Positions 1 through 8,698 of a stretch of 36,650 bases of DNA are shown one piece after another. The stretch comes from an uncultured Clostridium sp. (GTDB taxonomy: Bacteria; Bacillota; Clostridia; Lachnospirales; Lachnospiraceae). Numbering within the stretch: position 1 is the first letter of the stretch; every line of letters starts with the position of its first letter. The notes below the pieces were generated by a model. That model searched no databases, was not told the origin of the DNA, and was given only the letters and a program-made list of their open reading frames with translations. The stretch covers positions 1 through 36,650 of the forward strand of contig CALAAS010000045.1 in the NCBI GenBank assembly GCA_937885015.1. Direction: 5' to 3'. A program made the translations under genes and the position numbers.

Positions 1-30
1 CATACCAGAAAAAGGGGATTTGTTCACAAT

Positions 31-243
31 TTATTTACTCATGCGTTTGTCCTGCTGTACAGCCTCTTCCTGTTCCTCTTCTGTTTCCGGCACGTCATTC
101 TCCGGTTCCTCTTCTGGAAGGACGGGCTCTGCCGCCGTTTTTTTCTCCGGAGGCTCAAAAAATTCCAGGGAAGCTTCTGAATAAGGGACCGGATCAGCTC
201 CTCTTTTTTTCAGAATGCCTTTAGACAATGATGTCACCCTCAT
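31..243 (-). CDS. Short acidic protein in the fliH position (possible truncated FliH)
   Basis: A 70-residue ORF follows fliG directly, overlapping its 3' end by 23 nt, which is where fliH lies in flgBC-fliEFGH operons. The first 20 residues are basic, as is usual at a FliH N-terminus. The rest is a Glu/Pro-rich acidic stretch (residues about 30-62) that resembles a FliH linker. A normal FliH has over 200 residues, so this is either a truncated FliH, a separate small protein ahead of fliH, or a gene broken near the window edge. All three frames close at or just before the TAA at 31-33, so a simple frameshift there does not extend it. A TTG codon six residues in is an alternative start. No domain can be assigned with confidence. 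Confidence 0.45.
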   Translation of the reverse strand: MRVTSLSKGILKKRGADPVPYSEASLEFFEPPEKKTAAEPVLPEEEPENDVPETEEEQEEAVQQDKRMSK

Positions 244-1267
244 CGCCTCCCTTATTGATGATCACCTCACCGCTCTCCTCCAGCTTCCGGATCAGGCTTA
301 CGATCCGCTGCTGTGCTTCTTCCACATCCTTCAGACGCACATTTGTGGCGATCTCAAGATCGCTCTTGACTGTATCCGCCATACGCTTGGACATATTGGA
401 GAAGAATACCTGTTTCATCTCTTCTGACGCCGTCTTTAAAGCATAAACGATATCCTTGGCCTCACACTCACGGATAAACCTCTGCACAGATCTGGGATCC
501 ATATCGATGATATTTTCAAATATGAACATCTTATCCCGGATCACACGGGAAAGATCCGGATTATTTTTATCCAGCTCGTCGAAGATCTGTCTCTCGCTGC
601 TCCGGTCCACATGGTTCATTACATCCGCCACATAGTCCACGCCGCCGAGATTCGTATTATCATCGCTGGTGATAATAGCGGCAAATTTCCGTTTCATTTC
701 CTCCTCAACGATCGCAATCGCCTCTGGAGAAACGCGGTCCATATTAGCCATTCCCTCAAGGGTAGGGATCCGTTTCTCCTTTGGAAGCTGTTCCAGGATC
801 TGGGCTGCCTGCTGAGGATCCATATATGACATGATCAGCGCGATCACCTGGGGGCGCTCATTCTGAAGCAGGGAAAGGAGAGCCTTTGGATCTCCTTTCA
901 TGAAGAAATTGAAAGGCTTGGACTGCAGCGTTTTTGAAACCTTTTCCAGCAGGTTTCTTGCGGCAGATTCTCCGAATGCCTTCTCCAGGACATTGCGGGC
1001 ATAATCCAGGCCGCCATCCATCATCATCTTGTGGGTAAGACACATTTTGTAAAATTCGTCCAGTGTCCGTTCTACCTGCTGGTTTGTGGTCTTACCGAGC
1101 TTCGCGACTTCATAGGTCAGATCTTCGATCTCCTGCTCACTCAGGTATTTATAAATCTGCGAGGCCCTGTCCGCTCCCAGAGAGATCACCAGGACCGCTG
1201 CTTTCTGCCTGGGATCTGACAGCTCCACGCTGTCTTCCGGAATCCTATTTTCTGTTGTTTCTGCCAT
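221..1267 (-). CDS. fliG: Flagellar motor switch protein FliG
   Basis: FliG forms the upper C-ring. It binds the FliF MS-ring through its N-terminal domain and meets the MotA stator through its charged C-terminal domain. The 348-residue length is normal. N-terminal domain: QKAAVLVISLG near residues 22-32. The middle domain carries NERPQ near residue 136, a variant of the family EHPQ patch. The C-terminal domain contains DPRSVQRFIRE and KDIVYALKTA, the charged torque helix. The start is supported by AAAGGAGGAG a few bases upstream. The gene overlaps fliF by 23 nt, which suggests coupled translation in the flgB-fliE-fliF-fliG operon. Confidence 0.97.
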   Translation of the reverse strand: MAETTENRIPEDSVELSDPRQKAAVLVISLGADRASQIYKYLSEQEIEDLTYEVAKLGKTTNQQVERTLDEFYKMCLTHKMMMDGGLDYARNVLEKAFGESAARNLLEKVSKTLQSKPFNFFMKGDPKALLSLLQNERPQVIALIMSYMDPQQAAQILEQLPKEKRIPTLEGMANMDRVSPEAIAIVEEEMKRKFAAIITSDDNTNLGGVDYVADVMNHVDRSSERQIFDELDKNNPDLSRVIRDKMFIFENIIDMDPRSVQRFIRECEAKDIVYALKTASEEMKQVFFSNMSKRMADTVKSDLEIATNVRLKDVEEAQQRIVSLIRKLEESGEVIINKGGDEGDIIV

Positions 1268-2987
1268 GGCTCTCCTCCTTTCCCATCAGCCAGTTCTGGA
1301 TCAGCTTTGCCGCAATCTGTGGATTTTCATCCACAAATTCGCCAATATTCTGTTTTAGTTTCATGCTATGTTTCATGCGGAGATTAAGGATTTCCTCATT
1401 CTGTCTCATTTCCTCATCCTTGTCCATTACCCTCTCGCGTTCTATATCCGCCGCTCTTTCAAGCAGGGAAGTTCCATGGTCGCTTTCTTCCAGCTGATCC
1501 TTCAGCTTCTGGATCTCCTGCTGACGCTCCTCTTCTTCTTTCTGACGCTCCTCCTCTTCCTGGCGCAGCAGCTCTTCCTGGCGGGCGATCCGTGTTTTTT
1601 CCTTGCGCTTCTGTAAAAGAAGGAGAAGGATCAGCAGAAGGATCAGTGCGATCCCGGTTCCCAGGGCAACCCACACCGGAAGCGGCAGCTCCACTCTGCT
1701 GACGTCTCCTGTGCCAACCGGTACCGATTCCTCATTCTTACTGGATGCCGCCAGTGTACGGAGCACAGTGATCTTCTGATCTGCATCCGTCTGCTCTATA
1801 CCAGCTGCACTGGCAATCAGGCGGACCAGATCCTTTTCATCGATGCTGGTGTCCTCTGTATTAATGGTAACGCCAACTGTTGTATTCTCCAGCACGCCAG
1901 GATTGACCTGCTTTTGTTCCTTAGTAGAATTATAAAGCCACTGGCGGACTGCACTGCCGTTGGAATAAACATCCTCCTCTTCTGCCTGCCCGTTCTGATT
2001 GGTGTAGCGGGGCGTATCAGCATTGGCATCCGCTCCTGCCACTCCTCCCGCGCTCTGTCCGACCAGGGAAGACTGCTCTCCTGTAACTTCCTCATTCTGC
2101 AGCAGCCCCGTTTTATCCTCTTCGCCGGTCCGGTCCGGAGTCGTATAGGTTGTGCTCTCCTGAATCAGACGCTCCATATTTAAGGTTCCCTTTACTGAAA
2201 CCGCAACATTCCCATGGCCATAGATCATCTCCAGGACCCGGCGGACGTTGGAGGCAATGCTGTTTTCCACCTGATTTGTGAGAGACAGCATCCCTTCTCC
2301 GCTCCCTGTATCTGTGTTTCCGCTGTCACTCCCAACCTCGGTCATGGTTTCTGCGTCAAATACCGCCACATTGGTAAAGTTCATTCCGCGCACTGCACGG
2401 GCAATGAGATTTTTTACAGCAGAAGCCTTTTCTGCAGTCAGCTGCTTTCCCGTATCCATGGTGATCACAATAGAAGCGGAGGCATCCGTTGACGTTTCAT
2501 CTCCCAGAGCATATTTTTGCTTTCCTGCCTCTGCAATGGTTACCTTGGCGTCTCTTACCCCTTCAAACAGGCAGATCTGGGCTCCCAGACGATCCTGCAG
2601 CTCATAAAGCGTATACTTTTCCTTATCTGATTCTGTGGCCATGATCCCTGCATTATCACGGTACATATCATATGTAAAGCCGCTCCTTGGATACCCTGCG
2701 CTCACCAGCTTTGCCCGGGTCTGATCCACGGTTGCAGAGGGAACCTGTACTGTCCCGGTATCATCATTATAACGATATTCAATCCCATCATCCTGAAGCA
2801 GGCTCACAACTGCCTGGGCATCCTCCCGGCTCATTCTGGTAAACAGCGTACTGTATCCGCTGTCGGAGTTCATCTTCAGCACTGCAATCCCGACCGCAGC
2901 CAGCAGCAAGGTTCCTCCAACCATCATTAAGATTAATTTTCTCGTCTTTTCTGGCATTTTCTGCCAGGATTCTCTGATGTTCTGCAC
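1245..2987 (-). CDS. fliF: Flagellar MS-ring protein FliF
   Basis: FliF builds the membrane MS-ring on which the rotor and export apparatus assemble. The 580-residue protein has an N-terminal membrane segment (about 17-38), two periplasmic ring-building domains with the typical 'YSTLFTRMSREDAQAVV' opening, and a second membrane segment (about 438-460). A long Glu/Gln-rich coiled coil (about 462-515) and a cytoplasmic FliG-binding tail follow. The tail sequence NPQIAAKLIQNWL near the C-terminus is the expected FliG-interaction motif. The start codon is GTG, preceded by AGGAAGAG. About 90 nt separate it from fliE and hold no convincing gene. Confidence 0.97.
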   Translation of the reverse strand: MQNIRESWQKMPEKTRKLILMMVGGTLLLAAVGIAVLKMNSDSGYSTLFTRMSREDAQAVVSLLQDDGIEYRYNDDTGTVQVPSATVDQTRAKLVSAGYPRSGFTYDMYRDNAGIMATESDKEKYTLYELQDRLGAQICLFEGVRDAKVTIAEAGKQKYALGDETSTDASASIVITMDTGKQLTAEKASAVKNLIARAVRGMNFTNVAVFDAETMTEVGSDSGNTDTGSGEGMLSLTNQVENSIASNVRRVLEMIYGHGNVAVSVKGTLNMERLIQESTTYTTPDRTGEEDKTGLLQNEEVTGEQSSLVGQSAGGVAGADANADTPRYTNQNGQAEEEDVYSNGSAVRQWLYNSTKEQKQVNPGVLENTTVGVTINTEDTSIDEKDLVRLIASAAGIEQTDADQKITVLRTLAASSKNEESVPVGTGDVSRVELPLPVWVALGTGIALILLLILLLLLQKRKEKTRIARQEELLRQEEEERQKEEEERQQEIQKLKDQLEESDHGTSLLERAADIERERVMDKDEEMRQNEEILNLRMKHSMKLKQNIGEFVDENPQIAAKLIQNWLMGKEESHGRNNRK

Positions 2988-3078
2988 TATTACGCTCTTC
3001 CTTTACACTTGATTCCCTTGCACGAAAATACGCCCCAAAAAACATTTTCAGACGTATCTTTATACCCATTACACTATA

Positions 3079-3411
3079 TCAAATATTCATCTTCAATAAT
3101 TCGTTGTACGATTCAAGAGCCTTATTTCTGAGAGTGACCAGCAAATCTATGCTGATCCCGGCCTTGGCCTGCGCGATCGGCAGGCTGTGAGCATCGTCCA
3201 GCTGGCCTGTTGCAAGCAGATACTGCTTTTCTCCTACTTCAGCGCTCGTATCATACACTTGCTGGATTGCCGTCGCCAGTATGCTTGAAAACAGCGTCCC
3301 TTCCGATTTTTCTGCCCCGTCCCGGCCTTTTTCCGCTGGTTCGGGGCTTCGGAGTCCCTCAACAGGCTCCCACAGTTTCATTGGTTGGATCAATGTCATC
3401 TGTTCTATCAT
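3079..3411 (-). CDS. fliE: Flagellar hook-basal body protein FliE
   Basis: FliE joins the MS-ring to the proximal rod. The 110-residue length is usual. The C-terminal half has the family pattern, with GEKQYLLATGQLDDAHSLPI followed by KAGISIDLLVTLRNKALESYNELLKM. The N-terminal third is low in family similarity and charged, as is common. AAGGAG lies 7 nt before the ATG. The gene sits 35 nt after flgB with no room for flgC, which normally separates the two. Confidence 0.95.
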   Translation of the reverse strand: MIEQMTLIQPMKLWEPVEGLRSPEPAEKGRDGAEKSEGTLFSSILATAIQQVYDTSAEVGEKQYLLATGQLDDAHSLPIAQAKAGISIDLLVTLRNKALESYNELLKMNI

Positions 3412-3446
3412 TTCGTTCTCCTTTTATTCAGTTCTGTTCCCAAAAA

Positions 3447-3842
3447 TCAAAATGCCTTTGCCGCCGATCTCAGGCTGTTCAGATCATTGCTGATAGAGTT
3501 TACCATCGCCTGATACTGATACGCTGTCCGTACCAGCTCCACCTGCTCCTGATCCATATCTACATTATTTCCATCCAGCCTGCTTCCCTCCGTCCAGGTG
3601 GTCTCTAATACCGGCCTGGCTGCCGAAATTGCCTTCGAGGTCTCGATCCCCGGCTTGTCGGAAAAAGACGCTGTTCTGATCCGATTCTGGAGTTCCTTTT
3701 CAAAGGTTACATACTGGGATTTAAATCCTGGCGTATCTACATTCGCAATGTTGTTTAGTGTCACATTCTGTCTGTTCCAAAGAAAATCCAGCACTTTTTC
3801 TGTCATTTGAACGCCGTTTCCATATATCCCGATCATACTCAT
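3447..3842 (-). CDS. flgB: Flagellar proximal rod protein FlgB
   Basis: FlgB is a proximal rod subunit exported by the flagellar type III system. The 131-residue protein contains the rod/hook-family signature RQNVTLNNIANVDTPGFKSQ near residues 24-43 and the FlgB C-terminal pattern VELVRTAYQYQAMVNSISND. GAGGAG lies only 2 nt before the first ATG but 8 nt before a second ATG two codons later, so Met3 is an equally good start. It is the first gene of the basal-body operon, downstream of a sigma-A-like promoter at 3945-3973. Confidence 0.96.
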   Translation of the reverse strand: MSMIGIYGNGVQMTEKVLDFLWNRQNVTLNNIANVDTPGFKSQYVTFEKELQNRIRTASFSDKPGIETSKAISAARPVLETTWTEGSRLDGNNVDMDQEQVELVRTAYQYQAMVNSISNDLNSLRSAAKAF

Positions 3843-3944
3843 CGCTCCTCTTTATGTAATTCTTCCTGTTTTTCTGGACAAAATCGTGAAATATTTGATT
3901 TTTATCGAACGGGTAAAAGTGTAACCAGGTTTTTATACCATGAT

Positions 3945-3973
3945 ATTTTACATGATTCTTTTTTTAAAATCAA
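3945..3973 (-). promoter_or_regulatory. Sigma-A-type promoter of the flgB operon
   Basis: On the minus strand, TTGATT (3968-3973) and TAAAAT (3945-3950) are separated by exactly 17 nt, about 100 nt upstream of flgB. This fits a housekeeping promoter for the early basal-body genes. No GCCGATA-type -10 element is present here, unlike the chemotaxis and flagellin genes. The call is by motif only. Confidence 0.55.
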
Positions 3974-4027
3974 CCTTCCTCGCACTTTTTTTGAATTTAT
4001 TGCTTTTCCCATTCTTTTTTCTGTATA

Positions 4028-4044
4028 CCCCCCCTCCCCCCCCC
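4028..4044. repeat. Homopolymeric C7-T-C9 tract in the flgB/hpt intergenic region
   Basis: Seven C (4028-4034), one T, then nine C (4036-4044) lie in the 345-bp divergent region between flgB and the Hpt gene. The rest of this region is AT-rich and holds one outward promoter on each side. The tract is 55 bp upstream of the flgB -35 element and 73 bp upstream of the Hpt -35 element. Nine-base G/C runs are prone to slippage. It may affect promoter geometry, or it may be neutral. Confidence 0.8.
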
Positions 4045-4116
4045 TAAATTAGGTCTTTTCTCACAATAATTCTATATGATTTTATTTTTCAGTTTTTTCA
4101 GAAAAGGAAAATAGGG

Positions 4117-4145
4117 TTGCGTATGATCCCACCGTCTTATATAAT
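4117..4145 (+). promoter_or_regulatory. Sigma-A-type promoter of the Hpt gene
   Basis: TTGCGT (4117-4122) and a perfect TATAAT (4140-4145) are spaced by 17 nt. The predicted transcript starts near 4152 and reaches the Hpt ATG at 4188 after a GAAAGGA ribosome binding site. The match is strong for a constitutive promoter. Confidence 0.75.
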
Positions 4146-4187
4146 TAATATAGGTACTGGATAAGGAACGATAGAAAGGACAGCGCC

Positions 4188-4547
4188 ATGAATTTTGATG
4201 AATTTTTAAACGAACTGCATATTGACAGGGAGCTTATACAAATCCGTTTCAGTGGTATGGACCATATCCTGGAACGATTTCTTTTAAGGTTCCCCGGAGA
4301 CCAATCTATGGAACTTATGAAACAGGCCATCTCAAAGAACCAGACCGAAGAATTCGAGCGTGCCGCACATACGCTTAAAGGGCTGGCCGCCAACTTAGGC
4401 CTGGATGAACTAAGCCGACTGTCCGCAGACTGCGTACAGCTTATCCGCAGCAACCATATCGAGGCTGCCAAACAGCAATATCCTTACATTCTCGCCGAGT
4501 ATAACCGGATTATTTTCATTATAAACCACTATTCCAGCCGAAAATAA
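4188..4547 (+). CDS. Stand-alone Hpt phosphotransfer protein
   Basis: A 119-residue single-domain protein. An Hpt domain (about 8-110) is shown by AAHTLKGLAANLG, in which His61 is the expected phosphoacceptor, within a four-helix-bundle pattern (FERAAHTLKGLAANLGLDEL). Such proteins pass phosphate from the receiver of a hybrid kinase to a final response regulator. A receiver gene follows 84 nt downstream, and a broken hybrid kinase with a receiver domain faces it, so the three probably formed one phosphorelay. The start is supported by GAAAGGA and the upstream promoter. Confidence 0.88.
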   Translation: MNFDEFLNELHIDRELIQIRFSGMDHILERFLLRFPGDQSMELMKQAISKNQTEEFERAAHTLKGLAANLGLDELSRLSADCVQLIRSNHIEAAKQQYPYILAEYNRIIFIINHYSSRK

Positions 4548-4631
4548 CCCTGGTCTATGCCAAATGGCATGAAGGTTTATAGATTAACCTGAATAATCTA
4601 AATAATTTACTGATAAGGGGGATACATAGCA

Positions 4632-5123
4632 ATGAGCTACAAAATGATGATCATCGACGATGATGAAATAACCCTGGACCTGGTGCAGGCCCTGATGGAA
4701 GATGACTACACGATCATTAAAATGAAATCCGGCGTCCAGGCGCTTGCACAGCTGAAAGAAGATCCTGACGTGGATGTCATTCTCCTGGATATGATGATGC
4801 CGGACTTAGATGGAATGAAGGTCCTCTCCGCTATAAAGGAAGACAAACGCCTGTCCCTGATCCCAGTCATCCTCCTCACAAGTCTGGAAGGGATCAATTT
4901 TGAGGCAGAAGGATATATTTCCGGCGCCAGCGGTTATGTCCGTAAGCCCATCCATGCCGGATTGCTAAAATTAAAAATACAGCGCCAAATTTATTTTTCC
5001 AAACTGAAACGGGAACACGCCATCTACAAGCAAAGACTGGGTATCATAAAAAAGCTCCTGGAAAATATAGATATCGATATCGACAATCTCAATCTCCCAG
5101 AAAACGATTCCGAGGATTTATAG
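4632..5123 (+). CDS. Receiver-only response regulator (CheY-like)
   Basis: A 163-residue protein. Residues 1-120 form a receiver domain: acidic pocket Asp9-Asp11, phosphoacceptor Asp53 in LLDMMMPD, Thr83 in VILLTS and Lys105 in VRKP. The tail (about 120-163) is partly helical (KREHAIYKQRLGIIKKLLENI) and ends in an acidic stretch. It has no DNA-binding, GGDEF or HD-GYP domain. It is probably the output of the relay fed by the upstream Hpt protein. It is not clearly the chemotaxis CheY, as it does not lie with cheA. AAGGGGG precedes the ATG. Confidence 0.88.
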   Translation: MSYKMMIIDDDEITLDLVQALMEDDYTIIKMKSGVQALAQLKEDPDVDVILLDMMMPDLDGMKVLSAIKEDKRLSLIPVILLTSLEGINFEAEGYISGASGYVRKPIHAGLLKLKIQRQIYFSKLKREHAIYKQRLGIIKKLLENIDIDIDNLNLPENDSEDL

Positions 5124-5160
5124 TCTCCAGTTTCCGTTTGAAAATCTATCAGGATTTTAA

Positions 5161-5199
5161 AAACAGCCTTCTTTCAGACATACGAAAGAAGACTGTTTT
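5161..5199 (+). terminator. Bidirectional intrinsic terminator between convergent genes
   Basis: AAACAGCCTTCTTTC pairs with GAAAGAAGACTGTT (one internal mismatch) around an 8-nt loop. It is followed by TTTTC on the plus strand and preceded by TTTTAAAAA, which gives a T tract on the minus strand. It lies in the 99-bp gap between the receiver gene and the convergent kinase pseudogene. Confidence 0.7.
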
Positions 5200-5222
5200 C
5201 TGTATGGAAGAACATTCTGTAT

Positions 5223-6534
5223 TTACGTTTTTAAAAACCTCCCAAGCACCCGGTAGAGCTTCGGCAGATCGATGGGTTTTGAAATATGTTCATTCATCCC
5301 CGCCTCCTTTGTCATACGGATATCGTCAGAAAAAGCGTTGGCTGTCATGGCAATGATCGGCAGATCTGAGTCTTCACGCTCCAGCTTTCTGATCCTCTTT
5401 GCCGCTTCACACCCATTCATCTCCGGCATCTGTATGTCCATTAAAGTCAGATCATAATAATGCGGCGGAGATGCTTCCATCCGCTCAACTGCCTGTTTTC
5501 CATTTACCGCCTCTTCAATCTCTGCACCTGTCATCGCCAGGAACTCCACCGCAATTTCCCGGTTTAATTCATTATCCTCCACCAGAAGGATCCTCCGTCC
5601 TTCCAGATTACAGATATCTTCCTGTTTCCAGGGCTGTTCCGGGTCTGGCGAAGAAACCGTATCCTTATCATCCTTCAGATGCAGGACAATCGTAAAGGTC
5701 GTTCCCTTTCCCACCTCACTGTCCACATAAATTTCTCCATTCATATGATATCAATGATATTCTTAACGATCTCCATCCCCAGGCCGTTTCCTTCAACCTC
5801 CCGGACCTCTGTTTTCGCATCCCGCACGAAGGGCTGGAACATTTTATTTTTAAATTCTTCGTCCATTCCTATCCCCGTATCTGAACAGGTGAGTTCCAGA
5901 GTTGTGTAATCTTTGTAGACAGACGGGCGGTGGAGCAGGTTTTTCAAAAAAACCTCATTGATCTCAAAAAACACATGGGAGCCGTGTATTCCGAAAAACC
6001 ACAACAGATGCAGGGACACCGTATAAAAAATTCCTGTCACAATACGGCTTGTATTAATCTGAAGGCGGAGAAAGACAGCCGTCAGAAAGGTTTCGATCAG
6101 CTCTGGCAAGCATACATGGAACAGGGAGTCCATAAGGCAGCTTACCACCGCCGTTCCGACCAGAATAATGCCCAGAGGGAAGATCGAGGTTGCCATTTTG
6201 GACAAAAATGAATCCGCATCCTCGTTCCTCACCTGGAACAGCGAAAGCTGCTCTGCGTAGCACCAGGCCACCGAAAACGACAGGATCGATGAAAAACAAT
6301 CCAGCGTTGCACAATAGAGCCTAAAGAAAACCTGATAAAAAAATGGGCAAACGGACTCAGGAGCCACTCCTGATAGCTGTCTACTGGAAAATTCAATGCG
6401 ACCTGGGCCATTGAAGACAATATGACCAGCGGTGTCATAAAAATAAGCCCCTTCCGGATCGCCTGGGCACATTTTCCAGACTCAAAAACATTTGTCAGAT
6501 CATTCTTGTTTGGTTTAAAAAAACTTTTATTCAC
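5223..6534 (-). pseudogene. Broken hybrid histidine kinase with EIIC-like membrane sensor
   Basis: Three partial reading frames add up to one decayed gene. The 5' part (from a GTG at 6534) encodes an EIIC-like membrane region, including IRKGLIFMTPLVILSSMAQ. A run of seven T near 6335-6341 breaks the frame, and one extra T would restore it (AHFFYQVFFRLY). The middle part continues the membrane region through HLLWFFGIHGSHVF, a PTS-EIIC hallmark. It then jumps straight to the kinase G box (CSDTGIGM, GNGLGMEIVKNIIDI), so the H box, N box and the rest of the EIIC domain are deleted. Near 5745-5750 a duplicated AT shifts the frame again. The last part has the kinase end and a receiver with LTLMDIQMPEMNG. 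The product cannot be a working kinase. Confidence 0.88.
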
Positions 6535-6588
6535 ACCATCCCCCTTTTCCTGCCCCTGACCTTCAGAATCCGGGCCTAAGGTAAAACA

Positions 6589-6631
6589 AACACCACCGCA
6601 GCCCTGGACAACAGGGTCTTGCAGTGGTGTT
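6589..6631 (-). terminator. Intrinsic terminator downstream of the chemoreceptor genes
   Basis: On the minus strand AACACCACTGC pairs with GCGGTGGTGTT (one G-U pair). An inner CCCTG/CAGGG stem closes a 5-nt loop, and TGTTTTACC follows. It is about 30 nt after the stop codon of the receptor gene. Confidence 0.75.
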
Positions 6632-6661
6632 CCATGTTTCTAATTCTCAGGGATATTTTGA

Positions 6662-8665
6662 TCACGAATTCGGAAGCCTGAACTGACTGATCATATCCTT
6701 GAGCATCTGGGACTGACCGGATAGTTCTTCGCTGGCAGCCGCACTCTGCTCTGCTGTCGCAGAATTTGTCTGCACCACATTGGAAATCTGGTCTGCTCCC
6801 TGGGCGACCTGGGATACAGAAACAGACTGTTCCTCAGACGCCCTGGAAATCTTATGGAAGACGTCCGTGATCTGAGCAGCATCTGTCACCACATTATCCA
6901 TGTAGCGTTTCGTCTCCTGCATGCTTTCGCTTCCTCTTTTAATAGAAGAAACCATATTGCTGATCAGCTCTGTTGTTGCCTTAGAGGCCTCTGCTGATTT
7001 GGCCGCCAATGTCCGAACCTCATCAGCGACCACAGCAAAACCTTTTCCCGCCTGGCCTGCACGAGCTGCCTCTACAGCTGCGTTCAACGCCAGAATATTT
7101 GTTTGAAATGCAATGTTTTCGATGGATTTAATGATTTCATCCACTTTTCCTGCTCCAGTACGGATCTCTTCCATTAAGGCAAGGGACTGTGCCATCTTCT
7201 CACTACTCTCTACGATCTCATCATTGACATGGGTCGCATTTTCACTGGCCGCCCGCGCCATTTCAGAATTTTCCTGTATGGTATCAGAAAGCCTGGAAAT
7301 CGTATTTGTCAATTCTTCCACCGAAGAGGCCTGCTCAGTTGCTCCCTGGGCCAGTGCCTGCGCGCCGTCAGAAACTTGAGCGGAACTGGCCGAAACCTGA
7401 TCCGCCGCTTCTGAGATCCCACCCATCAGCTCCGTCAGCTTATTCATAGATTCCAGAATCGCCCGCTGGATCGGAACAAAATCCCCCATGAACTCGATCT
7501 GCGGAACTGCTGTCAGGTCGCTGTTAGCCAAATGGTTCATCAGCCTGTCGATTTCCTGCACATACATTGACAGGTTTTTCGCACAGGTCCGCAAAGCCTC
7601 CGCCATTTCCCCAATTTCATCCTTGCTCTCATAGGTCATAGAAACCGCAAGATTTCCTTCACTAATGGCCTTCAGATCGGCGTTTAATTCAGAGATTGGC
7701 TTCAGCTTCCTTGTGATCACAGCGCGCGAAACAATCACCACTATAAATGTGCTGATCAACAGAATAAGGATGAGATCGATCAGGGTCTTCACTGTCTGGG
7801 CATTATACTCATCCACTGACATAACCGAAAGGACCTTCCATCCCCCTCCGGATAACCGCGAAACTACTCCCATTACAGACTTCCCAGCAATCTGGCATCT
7901 GATTACCTCCTGGTCCGGATTTTCCAGCTTTGAGAGCATATTTTCTGAAATATCAAGTTCTAGAAAATCCCTGCCAAGAATCTTCTCATCATCAACACCG
8001 ATCACTGTATTTTGCCCAGACAAAAGGACTACCTGGCCAGATTCCCCAAAGGACAGCTGATGCAGAAATTCAGAAAGCTGAGACATATTCAAATCCACTA
8101 CCAGAATGCCCAAAACGGAAGAACCATTTTTAACAGGGGTTGTCACGGAAACGCACAACTCACCTGTATATGAATCCACGTATGGCTCCGTTACAAACGT
8201 GTGCTCCTTTGCCGTCTCATAATACTCTCGGCTGCTCAGCCGCACATCCAGGCGTTCCCCCCTCTGGGTATATAGGTAATCCTCCATAAGACTCCCAAAT
8301 CCTATCCCCAGTATATCCGGAAAGTCCTCCATGGATCTCTGGAGTGTTTTGATTAGGGCGGGAAACTCCGAAGATTCTGCCAGGGAGGAGCTTTCCTTTC
8401 CAGACTGCATAACACTTTGTATTGAAACACCGCCCGCCAGGAACTCTGTGACTGAAATATATTTTTCAACGAACTGCTCCACCTGTTTCTGGGCATTCAT
8501 TATTGTCTGGTTTAAAAAAGCATCCTGTTTATCATTCATTCCTGATCCCGCAACAAAAGCCATCATGACCGTTGCGATCAGATTGAGCGCAATAAGCAGC
8601 ATTCCGATCCGCAGAGTAAGCACTGCGGACAATTTTTTCGATCTAAACAGCTTCACTTTTTCCAT
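6662..8665 (-). CDS. Methyl-accepting chemotaxis protein with Cache-type sensor
   Basis: A 667-residue chemoreceptor: first membrane segment at about 18-42, large extracellular region (about 43-288) consistent with a double Cache ligand-binding domain, second membrane segment at about 290-312, HAMP at about 313-366, then a long cytoplasmic signalling coiled coil. The hairpin tip that contacts CheA and CheW reads IAFQTNILALNAAVEAARAG. No CheR-tethering pentapeptide is seen at the C-terminus, which ends MISQFRLPNS. The ligand cannot be predicted. AAGGA lies very close to the ATG, so a GTG three codons later is a possible start. No sigma-28 motif lies in the 90 nt upstream, so it may be cotranscribed with the next receptor. 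Confidence 0.95.
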   Translation of the reverse strand: MEKVKLFRSKKLSAVLTLRIGMLLIALNLIATVMMAFVAGSGMNDKQDAFLNQTIMNAQKQVEQFVEKYISVTEFLAGGVSIQSVMQSGKESSSLAESSEFPALIKTLQRSMEDFPDILGIGFGSLMEDYLYTQRGERLDVRLSSREYYETAKEHTFVTEPYVDSYTGELCVSVTTPVKNGSSVLGILVVDLNMSQLSEFLHQLSFGESGQVVLLSGQNTVIGVDDEKILGRDFLELDISENMLSKLENPDQEVIRCQIAGKSVMGVVSRLSGGGWKVLSVMSVDEYNAQTVKTLIDLILILLISTFIVVIVSRAVITRKLKPISELNADLKAISEGNLAVSMTYESKDEIGEMAEALRTCAKNLSMYVQEIDRLMNHLANSDLTAVPQIEFMGDFVPIQRAILESMNKLTELMGGISEAADQVSASSAQVSDGAQALAQGATEQASSVEELTNTISRLSDTIQENSEMARAASENATHVNDEIVESSEKMAQSLALMEEIRTGAGKVDEIIKSIENIAFQTNILALNAAVEAARAGQAGKGFAVVADEVRTLAAKSAEASKATTELISNMVSSIKRGSESMQETKRYMDNVVTDAAQITDVFHKISRASEEQSVSVSQVAQGADQISNVVQTNSATAEQSAAASEELSGQSQMLKDMISQFRLPNS

Positions 8666-8698
8666 ATTCCTTCGAACTCACTTCGCGTATGACTGGTT

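Noticed and set aside
2988..3078. Possible small gene between fliF and fliE
   Set aside because: An open frame here continues far into fliF out of frame, and no good start site or domain was seen.
3901..3950. Possible sigma-28 promoter for flgB around TTCGATAAA
   Set aside because: The -10-like element lacks GCC and no TTATA element sits 14 nt upstream. The TTGATT-17-TAAAAT pair is a better fit.
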